Shown one piece after another: positions 9,999-18,849 of a stretch of 52,298 bases of DNA. Origin of the DNA: Phycisphaerales bacterium (lineage in GTDB: Bacteria > Planctomycetota > Phycisphaerae > Phycisphaerales > UBA1924); assembly GCA_029260315.1 (NCBI GenBank), contig JAJDDM010000031.1, positions 1 through 52,298 of the forward strand, written 5' to 3'. Positions within the stretch are counted from its first letter, which is position 1. Every line of letters starts with the position of its first letter. The notes under the pieces were generated by a model, which was given only the letters and a program-made list of their open reading frames with translations, was not told where the DNA came from and ran no database searches. Both the position numbers and the translations under genes were made by a program.

Positions 9999-10616
9999 AT
10001 GTCAGTTGCCGACTACTTCCCGATGCTCAAGCCGTTCCTGCCCTCGGGCTTGCAGGATCCGCCGGCGCGGTTCACCGGGCCGACCGGCAAGCCGGTCCAT
10101 GGAATCCTCGCGCAGTACAGCGCCGTGGACCCGGTCTGGAACGCGGGCGAGACGGTCCGCGACGCGGGGTTCACTGCCTGGGATCTGCACTCGCCGTTCC
10201 CGATCCACGGGGTCGAGGACGCGATGGGGTTCAAGCGGACGAAGCTGCCGTATATCTCGGCGGCCGTGGGGCTGACGGGCGCCGGCCTGGGCTTCCTGAT
10301 GCAGTGGTGGATGAGCGGGAACTACGAGATCGTGGTGCAGGGCAAGCCGCCGACGGCGTGGGAGCCGTATGTGCCGATCATCTTCGAGTCGGGGGTTCTG
10401 CTGTGCGCGTTCGCGACGCTGGGCGCGATGTTCGCGATGAACGGGCTGCCCCGGCTGCACTACCCGCTGTATAGCCACGAGCCGTTCCTGGCCTCGAGCG
10501 ACGACAAGTTCTTCGTGTATATCGAGGCGAAGGACGAGAAGTTCGATCTGGTGCGGACGCGCGAGCTGCTGGAATCGACCGGGGCGGACCGGGTCGACGT
10601 GATCGAGGATGAGTAG
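9999..10616 (+). CDS. actD: ACIII subunit ActD (DUF3341)
   Basis: A 205-residue protein of the DUF3341/ActD family. Two hydrophobic helices (around YISAAVGLTGAGLGFLMQWW and IIFESGVLLCAFATLGAMFA) are preceded by the family pattern DLHSPFPIHGVEDAMGF. ActD is a small membrane subunit of ACIII without cofactors that helps assemble the NrfD-like subunits. The ATG at 9999 is chosen because GGGAGG lies at 9985-9990; the frame is open further upstream into actC. Its stop codon runs directly into a heptamer repeat. Confidence 0.93.
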   Translation: MSVADYFPMLKPFLPSGLQDPPARFTGPTGKPVHGILAQYSAVDPVWNAGETVRDAGFTAWDLHSPFPIHGVEDAMGFKRTKLPYISAAVGLTGAGLGFLMQWWMSGNYEIVVQGKPPTAWEPYVPIIFESGVLLCAFATLGAMFAMNGLPRLHYPLYSHEPFLASSDDKFFVYIEAKDEKFDLVRTRELLESTGADRVDVIEDE

Positions 10617-10657
10617 GCAGCAGGCAGCAGGCAAGAGGCAAGAGGCAGAAGGCAAGA
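10616..10657 (+). repeat. Six tandem GGCARVA-type heptamers between actD and actE
   Basis: Six consecutive 7-bp units (GGCAGCA twice, GGCAAGA twice, GGCAGAA, GGCAAGA) start on the last base of the actD stop codon and end just before the actE start region. The final units are purine rich (AGAGG) and probably also supply the actE ribosome-binding site. Confidence 0.8.
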
Positions 10658-10661
10658 GGCG

Positions 10662-11525
10662 ATGGTGAAGAACATGCCAATCAAAGTGCTCGCCGTGCTC
10701 GGGGCCTCGTCGCTCGTGGGGATGGCGATGTCCGGCTGCCGGGGCGATCGCTCGGACAAGCCGCCGAGGGAACTGCTCCCGGACATGGACGACCAGCCGC
10801 GGGTCAATCCGCAGTCCGAGAGCGAGTTCTTCGCGGCGATCGACGGGCGGGCGATGCGTCAGCCGGTCGTGGGCACCGTGGCGTTCGCGCGCCGTCCGCT
10901 GGTCGCGACCGGCGATGAGCCCTGGATGCAGACCGCCCGCGAGGAGCGGCGGGATCTGCTGGAGGCCGACCCGCGCCGGTATCTGGGTCTGGTTCGCGAG
11001 GAGGACCCGGCGGAGGTCTGGCGGTTCAACACGCCGGCGCTGTGGGTCGAGCGGATCCCCGGCTCGGTGGATATGGCGATGCTCAATCGCGGACAGGACC
11101 GGTTCAACATCTACTGCGCCGTCTGCCACGGCTACGCCGGCGAGGGCGGCAAGATCGTGGTGGAGAACGGCGTCGAGGTCGAGTCCGGCGGGATGGTCGG
11201 GCGTCGATTTGCGACGCCGCCGGCGAACTACCACGACGCGAAGTACCAGCGTGAGAGCAGCGAGCGCACCGGGCGAGACGGGTACTTGTTCTACACCGCA
11301 ATGTACGGCGTGGAGCACGGGGCCAAGATGCCCGGCTACGCCCACGCCCTGAGCACCGACGATGCGTGGGCGATCGTCGCGTACATCCGGGCCTTGCAGG
11401 AATCGCGGCGGGGCACGCTCGCGGACGTGCCCGAGGAGCAGCGCCGGATCCTGGAGCGTCAGCAGGGCGGGAACGCCGCGATCGATACCGACTCGGGCGC
11501 CGAGCTTGCCGGGGGTGGATCATGA
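10662..11525 (+). CDS. actE: ACIII subunit ActE, monoheme cytochrome c lipoprotein
   Basis: A 287-residue protein with a lipoprotein signal (hydrophobic stretch ending MAMSGC) and one heme c site, CAVCH at about residue 154, followed by a cytochrome c fold with a candidate distal Met in KMPGYAHALS. ActE is the monoheme c subunit of ACIII anchored to the outer face of the inner membrane. The start may be ATG 10662 or ATG 10674 (MPIKVL), both behind the purine-rich heptamers. It overlaps actF by four bases. Confidence 0.93.
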   Translation: MVKNMPIKVLAVLGASSLVGMAMSGCRGDRSDKPPRELLPDMDDQPRVNPQSESEFFAAIDGRAMRQPVVGTVAFARRPLVATGDEPWMQTAREERRDLLEADPRRYLGLVREEDPAEVWRFNTPALWVERIPGSVDMAMLNRGQDRFNIYCAVCHGYAGEGGKIVVENGVEVESGGMVGRRFATPPANYHDAKYQRESSERTGRDGYLFYTAMYGVEHGAKMPGYAHALSTDDAWAIVAYIRALQESRRGTLADVPEEQRRILERQQGGNAAIDTDSGAELAGGGS

Positions 11526-12799
11526 GCCAGATCGACGCCTATCAGAGACAGCTCGAGGCCGTCGCTCGCCACCCGGCGATGAGCGATGACAACATCCACG
11601 TCCGCAAGGGTGCGCTGGATGCGCCCAGCAACGTCCTGATCGTGCTCGGCATCGTCGGGCTGCTCGCCACCGGCGCGTTGGCGATGATCTTCAACGTCAA
11701 GCACGCGCTGGCCGCCTACGAGGTCGGCGTGTTCACGGTGACCGCCTTCAGCCTCGGCGGGATGTTCTGGACCATGGTCTTCTACCTGGTCAACGCGGGC
11801 TGGACCGGGACCATCCGCAGGCAGCTCGAGAATCTGATGATGATGCTGCCGGTCTGCCTGGCCATGATCGCGGTCATCGTGGTCGTCGAGCTGGCCTCCG
11901 GCGGGGTGTTGCTGAGCTGGATGGGGATCGACCCGGCGACCGATCACCTGCTCGACGTGAAAAAGGGCTTCCTGAACGAGCCGTTCTTCGTTGTTCGCTT
12001 CTTCATCTACGCCGGGCTGTGGATGTTCCTGGCGACGAGCTTGTGGCGTAACAGCATCCATCAGGACGCCACCGGCGATCGCATGCTGACGCGCAAGAGC
12101 CGGTTCATGAGCGCCTGGGGCCTGCCGGTGTTCGCGCTGAGCCTGGCCTTCTTCGCCTTCGACTTCCTGATGGCGATGGATTACCGGTTCTTCAGCACGA
12201 TGTGGGGCGTGTACTTCTTCGCGAGCTGCGCGCTCGGCTCGATCGCCGTGACGCTGCTGATCCTGTGCATCCTGCGCTCGCTGGGGCTGCTGACGGGGCT
12301 GGTGACCAAGGAGCACACCCACGACCTGGGCAAGCTGCTCTTCGGCTTCACCGTCTTCTGGGCCTACATCGCCTTCAGCCAGTATTTTCTGATCTGGTAC
12401 TCCAATATCCCCGAGGAGACCGCGTGGTACGTCAACCGCAAGGTCGGCGGGTGGGAGAACGTCGCGACGCTGCTGGTCATCGGGCACTTCATCATCCCGT
12501 TCCTGATCCTGCTCTTCCGCGACATCAAGCGCAACGTTGCCGGGGCGGCCATCCTCGCGGCGTGGATCATCCTCATGATCGTCCTGGACTTCCTCTGGAT
12601 CGTCCGGCCCATGGTCTACGTCGGCGACATGCTCGACGCGAACCCCGGGCCGACGGGCTGGATCCTGGATATCGCGGCGATCGTGGGGGTGCTGGGGATC
12701 TGGTTTGGATTCTTGCTGAAGCGTATCGCCAGGGAGCCGCTGGTCGCGAAGAACGACCCGCGGATGCCGGAGGCCTTGGGGCACAGGAACTATGTGTAA
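11522..12799 (+). CDS. actF: ACIII subunit ActF, NrfD-like membrane protein
   Basis: A 425-residue polytopic protein with about ten predicted helices, ending close to WFGFLLKRIAREPL. It matches ActF, the second NrfD-like subunit of ACIII (for example FWAYIAFSQYFLIWYSNIPEE). ActF is proposed to form a proton-conducting path symmetric to ActC. The ATG at 11522 overlaps the actE stop (ATGA). The frame is open upstream inside actE but has no family similarity there. A 90-bp gap with a short AT-rich stretch separates it from the next gene. Confidence 0.94.
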   Translation: MSQIDAYQRQLEAVARHPAMSDDNIHVRKGALDAPSNVLIVLGIVGLLATGALAMIFNVKHALAAYEVGVFTVTAFSLGGMFWTMVFYLVNAGWTGTIRRQLENLMMMLPVCLAMIAVIVVVELASGGVLLSWMGIDPATDHLLDVKKGFLNEPFFVVRFFIYAGLWMFLATSLWRNSIHQDATGDRMLTRKSRFMSAWGLPVFALSLAFFAFDFLMAMDYRFFSTMWGVYFFASCALGSIAVTLLILCILRSLGLLTGLVTKEHTHDLGKLLFGFTVFWAYIAFSQYFLIWYSNIPEETAWYVNRKVGGWENVATLLVIGHFIIPFLILLFRDIKRNVAGAAILAAWIILMIVLDFLWIVRPMVYVGDMLDANPGPTGWILDIAAIVGVLGIWFGFLLKRIAREPLVAKNDPRMPEALGHRNYV

Positions 12800-12889
12800 A
12801 CACGCATTGACGAGCGGCGGCATGCATCCGAAGTGGATTCTTGCCGAACAGGAAAGAATACTGCGAGAGTAGAATATTGTGAGGCCCGT

Positions 12890-13291
12890 ATGAGCCACGA
12901 ACCACATTACCTGCCGCACGAGCACGAGCACGCCGACGCGTGGCATCGCCACACGACCGACGAGGGCTCGCCGCAGTCCGAGCACCTCTCGCAGGTGAAC
13001 CCGGTGGCGCTGATCGTCACGCTGGGCGGGATGACGGTGTTCACGGTGGGGGCGATCGTCGTGACGGCGATCTACTACATCCAGTACACCGAGAATCTCA
13101 AGCAGGAGCTGCGCGAGACGACGGATATGGCCAGCCAGCAGATCGAGTACCGCACCACGGTTTCGGTCATGCAGGACGTGTACGCCTGGGAGAATGCCCA
13201 GGAGGGCACCGTGCGAGTTCCCGTTTCGCAAGCGATGGAGCGTGTGGTCGAGGACTACCAGCGCCAGGAGGCACGCCGGGATGATGGCTGA
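12890..13291 (+). CDS. Small His-rich single-pass membrane protein
   Basis: A 133-residue protein I do not recognise. A His-rich N-terminus (HEHEHADAWHRH) precedes one membrane helix (around VALIVTLGGMTVFTVGAIVVTAI), then a soluble tail with the helical, Gln/Glu-rich stretch NLKQELRETTDMASQQIEY. It sits between actF and the Sco gene and overlaps the latter by 11 bases, so it is probably an accessory subunit or assembly factor of ACIII or the oxidase. The start at 12890 follows a weak GAGG. Another possibility is a copper-handling protein, given the histidines and its neighbour. Confidence 0.75.
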   Translation: MSHEPHYLPHEHEHADAWHRHTTDEGSPQSEHLSQVNPVALIVTLGGMTVFTVGAIVVTAIYYIQYTENLKQELRETTDMASQQIEYRTTVSVMQDVYAWENAQEGTVRVPVSQAMERVVEDYQRQEARRDDG

Positions 13292-14192
13292 GCGCCGCTC
13301 GCCCATCTCGGGTTTCCTGGTGCACTCCCTTGCGGCGTTGGCGATCGCGTCGTCGGCGTCAATGGCGCAGCTCATCAGCAAGGATCTGCCCGAGCCCGCC
13401 GAGGGCGTCGAGGTGACCGAGAAGCTCGGCGATCGCGTGCCGGGACCGATCATGCTCCAGCGCTCCGACGGCATGGCGGTGGATCTGTGGGATTCGCTCG
13501 GCGACGACAAGCCGGTGGTGCTGGTCCTGGGCTACTACACATGTCCCTTGATCTGCCCGCTCACGTTCGAGACGCTGGTCAAGGTGCTCAGTGACGTGGA
13601 TTACACGGTCGGCGAGGACTTCCGCGTGCTCGCGGTGAGCTTCGATCACACCAACAGTTCCGAGGACGCCGAGGCGAAGCGTCAGTTGGCGCTGGTCGGC
13701 TACGACCGCGAGATTACGCCGACGATCGAGGACGGGTTCGTGTTCACGGTTGGCAGCGAGTCCAACGCGAGAAAGCTCGCAGGCGCCGTGGGGTATCAGT
13801 ACAAAGCGCTGCCGAACGGGGAGTACTCGCACCCGGTGGCGCTGGTGATCCTGACGCCGGAGGGCAGGGTGAGCCGGTACATCTACAGCTTCAACTACGA
13901 GCCTCGCGAGATCAAGCTGGCGCTGCTGGAGGCGACCGAGGGGAAGATCGGCAAGTCGATCGGCGACTACTTCCTGCATCTGTGCTTCAGCTTCGATTCC
14001 TCGACGGGCAAGTACACGCTGGCGGCGTTCCGCCTGATGCAGATCGTCGGGGCGCTGACGGTGGTGCTGCTGGGCGGGTTCATCGGCGGGATGTTCCTGA
14101 TGGGGCGCCTCCGCCAGCGTGAGAAGACCAACTCCGAACCGGTGCTGGCCTCCCATCCAGCGGCCGGCCATCCAACGGGAGCCGCGACATGA
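13281..14192 (+). CDS. Sco1/SenC-type copper chaperone for CuA assembly
   Basis: A 303-residue protein with an N-terminal signal or anchor, then a thioredoxin-like Sco domain. The copper ligands CPLIC (in YYTCPLICPLTFE) and the distal His (YSHPVALVILTPEG) are present. A C-terminal membrane helix (around LTVVLLGGFIGGMFLMG) anchors it. Sco proteins deliver copper to the CuA centre of subunit II, which is the next gene and overlaps this one by four bases. ATG 13281 or 13284 is possible; both sit inside the end of the preceding small gene, implying coupling. Confidence 0.9.
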   Translation: MMAERRSPISGFLVHSLAALAIASSASMAQLISKDLPEPAEGVEVTEKLGDRVPGPIMLQRSDGMAVDLWDSLGDDKPVVLVLGYYTCPLICPLTFETLVKVLSDVDYTVGEDFRVLAVSFDHTNSSEDAEAKRQLALVGYDREITPTIEDGFVFTVGSESNARKLAGAVGYQYKALPNGEYSHPVALVILTPEGRVSRYIYSFNYEPREIKLALLEATEGKIGKSIGDYFLHLCFSFDSSTGKYTLAAFRLMQIVGALTVVLLGGFIGGMFLMGRLRQREKTNSEPVLASHPAAGHPTGAAT

Positions 14193-15340
14193 TTCACCTC
14201 CTCGCCAGCGTCGGGCCCGTGCAGGAGTTGTTCTTCCGCGACAACGGGCAGGCGACCTATTCCAGAGATTCCGACCTGATCTTTTTGGGACTGTTCTGGT
14301 TCAGCTTCGTGACGTTCGTCGTCATGATGGCGCTCATGATCTACTGGACCATCAAGAACAGGGGCTGGAAGAAGGGCGTGCGCGTGCAGCGCAGCGCCAG
14401 CCACAACAACGTGATGGAGCTCACCTGGACGATCATCCCGACGCTGCTGGTGGTGGTGATGTTCGTCGTCGGCTTTCGGGCGTACGCGAGGCAGGTCGTG
14501 AGTCCCGACCAGGCGATCAACCTCGATGTCGCCGCCAGCAAGTGGAGCTGGGAGATCACCTATCCCAACGGCAGCGGCGCGACCGAGACGACGGCGCAGA
14601 ACGACGTCGGCGCCAACGCGGCGCCGATCTTCGTCATCCCCGAGGACACGCCGATCAAGCTGACGATGTCCAGCGCCGACGTCATCCACAGCTTCTGGGT
14701 GCCCGACTTCCGCATGAAGCAGGACGTGTTCCCCAACCGCTTCACCACCTATTGGTTCCAGTCCGAGAAGCTGAAGGACATGGATCGCGACAACCCGGAT
14801 CTGGACTACCCCAACAAGGAGCACTGGCTGTTCTGTGCCGAGTACTGCGGCGACAACCACTCGGAGATGGCCGGGATCATCCGGATCGTCCCCAGGGAGG
14901 TCTACGCCGGGTGGATCCGCGAGCCGTTCGGCAAGGACCAGACGCTTCTCGAGATCGGCAAGACGCTGTACACCTCCAAGGGGTGCGTGCAGTGCCACAC
15001 GACCGACGGCTCCAGCGGCACGGGCCCGTCGTGGAAGGATCTGTTCGGCTCGCAGAGCCAGTACAGCAACGCCCCGGCGTGGACGCTGGATGCCAACGCG
15101 GTGCGCGAGGCGGTGTATGAGCCCGCCGCGAAGATCCGCCAGGGCTTCCCCAACCAGATGGCGACCTACCAGGGTCGCATCAACGACAAGGAACTGCGGG
15201 CGCTGATCGCGTACATGAAGTCGATCAGCACATACACCACCGACTTCGATCCGGCCCAGACATGGGGCGATCTGGACCCGTCGGCGGAGGGCGCGGCGGA
15301 CGGCGCGCAGGACTCCGGCGCAGAGGACACGGGCGGCTGA
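14189..15340 (+). CDS. ctaC: caa3 oxidase subunit II with fused cytochrome c
   Basis: A 383-residue protein with two N-terminal membrane helices and a cupredoxin domain carrying the CuA ligands: His in [13 protein letters not shown], then [12 protein letters not shown] (Cys, Glu, Cys, His, Met). A cytochrome c domain follows, with CVQCH near residue 267 and a possible Met ligand in QMATYQGR. The fusion defines a caa3-type oxidase that accepts electrons through its own heme c, here plausibly from ActE or ActA. The C-terminus is an acidic, low-complexity tail. Confidence 0.96.
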   Translation: MIHLLASVGPVQELFFRDNGQATYSRDSDLIFLGLFWFSFVTFVVMMALMIYWTIKNRGWKKGVRVQRSASHNNVMELTWTIIPTLLVVVMFVVGFRAYARQVVSPDQAINLDVAASKWSWEITYPNGSGATETTAQNDVGANAAPIFVIPEDTPIKLTMSSADVIHSFWVPDFRMKQDVFPNRFTTYWFQSEKLKDMDRDNPDLDYPNKEHWLFCAEYCGDNHSEMAGIIRIVPREVYAGWIREPFGKDQTLLEIGKTLYTSKGCVQCHTTDGSSGTGPSWKDLFGSQSQYSNAPAWTLDANAVREAVYEPAAKIRQGFPNQMATYQGRINDKELRALIAYMKSISTYTTDFDPAQTWGDLDPSAEGAADGAQDSGAEDTGG

Positions 15341-15384
15341 GCCGCGCCCACACACAGGCGAGCACCACGCCGAGAGGCAGAGCC

Positions 15385-17295
15385 ATGAGCGACACGAGTT
15401 CCAACCCCGATCCCCACGAGTTCGACGCCGTCGATCACTCCCACGACCATCACGAGGGCAGCTATCTCGAGCCTGCGGGCGGGGTCTGGGCGACCATCAA
15501 GCAGTGGGCCCTCACCAAGGACCACAAGAAGCTCGGCGTGATGTACATGTTCGCCGTGCTGATCCTGTTCTTCCTGGGCGGCGTCGCGGCGCTGGGCGTG
15601 CGCGCCGAGCTGTGGGAACCGGTCCGCTACAAGACCACGACGACGGTCAACGACCAGGGCGAGACCGTGACCACCCAGGAGGTCACGGGCCAGATCTTCA
15701 ACGTCGGCAGGCCCAAGGAAGAGCCGGTCACCGACGCCGACGGCAATCCGGTCCTGGATGACAACGGCGAGCCTCTCACCGAGACCGTCCGCGTCTACAA
15801 CCTCCAGACCGGCAACGAGACCTACAACCGCATGTTCACGCTCCACGGGGCGATCATGGTGTTCATGGTCATCATCCCCAGCGTGCCCGCGGCCCTGGGC
15901 AACTTCTTCCTGCCGATCATGATCGGGGCCAAGGACGTCGCGTTTCCGCGCCTGAACCTCTTGAGTTGGTGGATCTACGTCTTCGGCTCGATCTTCGCGG
16001 TCGCCAGCATCTTCCTGGGCGGCGTCGACACAGGCTGGACGTTCTACACGCCCTACTCGACGACGACCGACGCCGACCACTGGCGCGTGGTGTACATGAT
16101 CACCGGCGCGTTCATCCTCGGCTTCAGCTCGATCCTCACGGGCCTGAACTTTGTGGTGACGGTCCACAAGCTCAGAGCCCCGGGCATGGGCTGGTTCGAC
16201 ATGCCGCTGTTCATCTGGGCCCGGTACGCCACCGCGATCATCCAGGTCCTCGCCACCCCGGTCATCGGCGTCACCCTGCTGCTGCTCATCATGGAGCGGC
16301 TGCTGCACATCGGGATCTTCGATCCCAATCTCGGCGGCGACCCCGTGCTCTTCCAGCACTTCTTCTGGTTCTACTCCCACCCGGTCGTCTATGTGATGAT
16401 CCTGCCGGGCTTCGGCATCCTGAATGAACTGCTGGCGGTGCATGCCCACAAGCGGATCTTCGGCTACCGGGCCGTCGCGTTCGCGAGCCTGGGCATCGCC
16501 GCGGTCAGCTTCATCGTGTGGGGCCACCACCTGTTCACGTCCGAGGGCTCGCTGGCGGCGACGGTCTTCAGCGCCCTGACGTTCCTCGTGGCGATTCCGA
16601 CGGGCGTCAAGATGTTCAACTGGATCGCAACGCTGTACAAGTCGTCGATCGTGCTGAATACGCCCATGTTCTACGCCCTGGCGGTGCTGTTCCTGTTCGC
16701 CATCGGCGGGCTGACCGGCCTGCCCCTGGCGACGCTGGCCACCGACATGCACCTGCACGACAGCTACTTCGTCGTCGCCCACTTCCACTACGTCATGATG
16801 GGCGGCACGATCATGGCCTTCGTCGGCGGGCTGTTCCACTGGTGGCCCAAGATGTTCGGCAAGATGTACAACGACCGCTGGGCCATGGTCGGCGCGGTGC
16901 TCGTGTTCATCGGCTTCAACGTCACGTTCTTCACCCAGTTCTTCCTGGGCACGCGCGGCATGCCGCGCCGGTATGCCAGCTATGTCGATGAGTTCCAGAT
17001 CTGGCACCAGATCTCGACGATCGGCTCGTACATCCTGCTGGTGGGCTTTCTGATCGAGGGCGCGGTGCTGCTGCACGCGATGATCGCCGGCAAGAAGGCC
17101 CCGCCGAACCCGTGGGGCGGGATGAGCCTGGAGTGGGAGACCGAGAGCCCGCCGATCGAGCACAACTTCCCGCACGAGCCGATCGTGAAGCACGGGCCGT
17201 ACGACTACGACGAGGTCGTGCCGCCGCACTGGGATCCCAAGGACTATCCGCTGCCCGAGGGGGCGCCGAGCCACCATGAGCCGGGACATCACTGA
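15385..17295 (+). CDS. ctaD: Heme-copper oxidase subunit I, type A2
   Basis: A 636-residue subunit I. The heme a His is in RMFTLHGA. The helix VI motif YSHPVVY, lacking the Glu of A1 enzymes, is the A2 hallmark and includes the CuB His and the cross-linked Tyr. The CuB pair is in VWGHHLFTS, the K-channel Lys in [10 protein letters not shown] and the heme a3/a His pair in [11 protein letters not shown]. Proton pumping and oxygen reduction are therefore expected. Between helices I and II there is an insertion of about 55 mostly hydrophilic residues (rich in Thr, Asp, Glu) where relatives have a short loop. His-rich stretches occur near both ends (HSHDHHEG and SHHEPGHH). ATG 15385 is preceded by GAGAGGCAGAG. 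Confidence 0.96.
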   Translation: MSDTSSNPDPHEFDAVDHSHDHHEGSYLEPAGGVWATIKQWALTKDHKKLGVMYMFAVLILFFLGGVAALGVRAELWEPVRYKTTTTVNDQGETVTTQEVTGQIFNVGRPKEEPVTDADGNPVLDDNGEPLTETVRVYNLQTGNETYNRMFTLHGAIMVFMVIIPSVPAALGNFFLPIMIGAKDVAFPRLNLLSWWIYVFGSIFAVASIFLGGVDTGWTFYTPYSTTTDADHWRVVYMITGAFILGFSSILTGLNFVVTVHKLRAPGMGWFDMPLFIWARYATAIIQVLATPVIGVTLLLLIMERLLHIGIFDPNLGGDPVLFQHFFWFYSHPVVYVMILPGFGILNELLAVHAHKRIFGYRAVAFASLGIAAVSFIVWGHHLFTSEGSLAATVFSALTFLVAIPTGVKMFNWIATLYKSSIVLNTPMFYALAVLFLFAIGGLTGLPLATLATDMHLHDSYFVVAHFHYVMMGGTIMAFVGGLFHWWPKMFGKMYNDRWAMVGAVLVFIGFNVTFFTQFFLGTRGMPRRYASYVDEFQIWHQISTIGSYILLVGFLIEGAVLLHAMIAGKKAPPNPWGGMSLEWETESPPIEHNFPHEPIVKHGPYDYDEVVPPHWDPKDYPLPEGAPSHHEPGHH

Positions 17296-17355
17296 CCGAG
17301 CGTCTAACTTCCGAGCGCAAAGAGTCCGAGCCACCCGACCAACGCGAGTGAACGC

Positions 17356-18036
17356 ATGAGCACGATCGACACCGAGAGCCCAAGCGCCAAGCAGCCGCTG
17401 TGGACGCGCATGACCCACGCGCACCACTTCCGCAGCCACGACGAGGAGTTCGACGCCTGCAAGATCGGCATGTGGCTGTTCCTCACCACCGAGGTCCTGC
17501 TCTTCAGCGGGTTCTTCGTCGCCTACGCGATCTTCCGCGCGATGTATCCCGAGGCCTTCCGGGGCGGCAGCCACCACCTCGACTGGCGCTGGGGCAGCCT
17601 CAACACCGCGATCCTGCTCATCTCCAGCTTCACCATCGCCTACAGCATCCGTTGCGCGCAGACGAACAACCAGTTCTGGCTGAAGTTCAACCTGCTGTTC
17701 ACGGCGTTCTGCGGCCTAGCCTTCGCGGGCATCAAGTTCGCCCTGGAGTACGGGCCCAAGTGGGCCCAGGGCAAGCGTCCGGGCATCCTCTATGACTACC
17801 CCAATCCCGTGAACGAGTCCGAGCCGCTCTGGTGGAGCGTCTATTACATGGCCACCGGCACCCACCTCGCCCATGTGCTTATCGGCACGGCCGTCATCTT
17901 CATCATCTGGTACCGCGCCACCAAGGGCATGTACGGGCCCAAGCACTACACCGGCGTCGAGATCACCGGGTTGTACTGGCACCTGGTCGATCTCATCTGG
18001 ATCTTCCTCTTCCCCCTTCTGTACCTGATCCACTGA
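17356..18036 (+). CDS. ctaE: Cytochrome c oxidase subunit III
   Basis: A 226-residue subunit III with predicted helices starting near KIGMWLFLTTEVLLFSGFF and ending GLYWHLVDLIWIFLFPLLYL, the conserved COX3 C-terminal signature (YWHxVDxxWxxLFPLxYL). It supports the stability of subunit I and its proton uptake. It lies 60 bases after ctaD and 21 bases before the subunit IV gene. Family identity is clear. Confidence 0.96.
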   Translation: MSTIDTESPSAKQPLWTRMTHAHHFRSHDEEFDACKIGMWLFLTTEVLLFSGFFVAYAIFRAMYPEAFRGGSHHLDWRWGSLNTAILLISSFTIAYSIRCAQTNNQFWLKFNLLFTAFCGLAFAGIKFALEYGPKWAQGKRPGILYDYPNPVNESEPLWWSVYYMATGTHLAHVLIGTAVIFIIWYRATKGMYGPKHYTGVEITGLYWHLVDLIWIFLFPLLYLIH

Positions 18037-18057
18037 GTACGCGGCTAGGAACACACA

Positions 18058-18825
18058 ATGAGCAATACCGCCGAGAAAACCTTTGATCCCACTGACCCGC
18101 ACGGGTTCCACGCCAAAGACACGCACGGGCATGTGATCCTCTCGCCGATGACGCTGATCGGGGTGCTCGTCGCGCTGATCATTTTCACCGTGCTGACGGT
18201 GTTCGCCAGCCGCTTCGAGGTCTGGCTCTCCGAGGCGTTCCAGTGGGAGATCCCCCAGTCTGTCAACGTCGCGATCGCGATGAGCATCGCGGTGATCAAG
18301 GGCCTGCTGGTGCTCATGTTCTTCATGCAGCTCAGGTACGACACGCCCTTGAACTCGATCATCTTCGGGACCTGCCTGCTCGCGTTTGGCTGCTTCATCG
18401 GCTTCACCGCGCTGGACCTGTTCACCCGCGACAGCATCGACCGGGCCCGCTCGGGCGAGATCAAGGCCGGGGGCCTGGCCGCGGCACACACACGCTACGA
18501 GCAGGTCTTCAACGAGAAGACCGGGCAGTGGGAGAGGAGGAAGGTCGATATCAGCGTGCTCGGCCTGCCGGTCGCCGAGCGCGCGAAGATTCGCGAGCGC
18601 GGCCCCGACGAGCAGCGCGTCAGCGCCCACCATGACGAGCCCGCCCCGCTGCCCACCGCCGACCGCACCGTCCGCCTCACCGGCCTGCACCTGTTCGCGA
18701 TCCACGACGAGCACGGCGGCGATGGGCACGCCGAGGACGGACACGCCGAAGTCCAGGGCGATGACCACGCCAACGAGAACCAGGATGGGCACGCCGACGA
18801 TCTCGCCCACGATCCCGGCGGCTGA
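18058..18825 (+). CDS. Oxidase subunit IV-like protein with long His/Asp-rich tail
   Basis: A 255-residue protein. The first about 125 residues hold three predicted helices with the prokaryotic subunit IV pattern (VIKGLLVLMFFMQLRYDTPLN). Normal subunit IV is only about 100-120 residues long. Here a further soluble region follows, ending in a tail rich in His, Asp and Gly (HDEHGGDGHAEDGHAE and beyond). The N-terminus is also His rich (DPHGFHAKDTHGHV). It is followed in the same frame, after a single TGA, by the last gene of the operon. The subunit IV call is good; the role of the tail is unknown. Confidence 0.88.
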   Translation: MSNTAEKTFDPTDPHGFHAKDTHGHVILSPMTLIGVLVALIIFTVLTVFASRFEVWLSEAFQWEIPQSVNVAIAMSIAVIKGLLVLMFFMQLRYDTPLNSIIFGTCLLAFGCFIGFTALDLFTRDSIDRARSGEIKAGGLAAAHTRYEQVFNEKTGQWERRKVDISVLGLPVAERAKIRERGPDEQRVSAHHDEPAPLPTADRTVRLTGLHLFAIHDEHGGDGHAEDGHAEVQGDDHANENQDGHADDLAHDPGG

Positions 18826-18849
18826 GTCGGCTCACAAGGGAGACTCTCG

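Noticed and set aside
15166..17577. Antisense open frame of about 800 codons over oxidase subunit I
   Set aside because: Shadow of ctaD; low-complexity Arg/Glu/Asp/His sequence.
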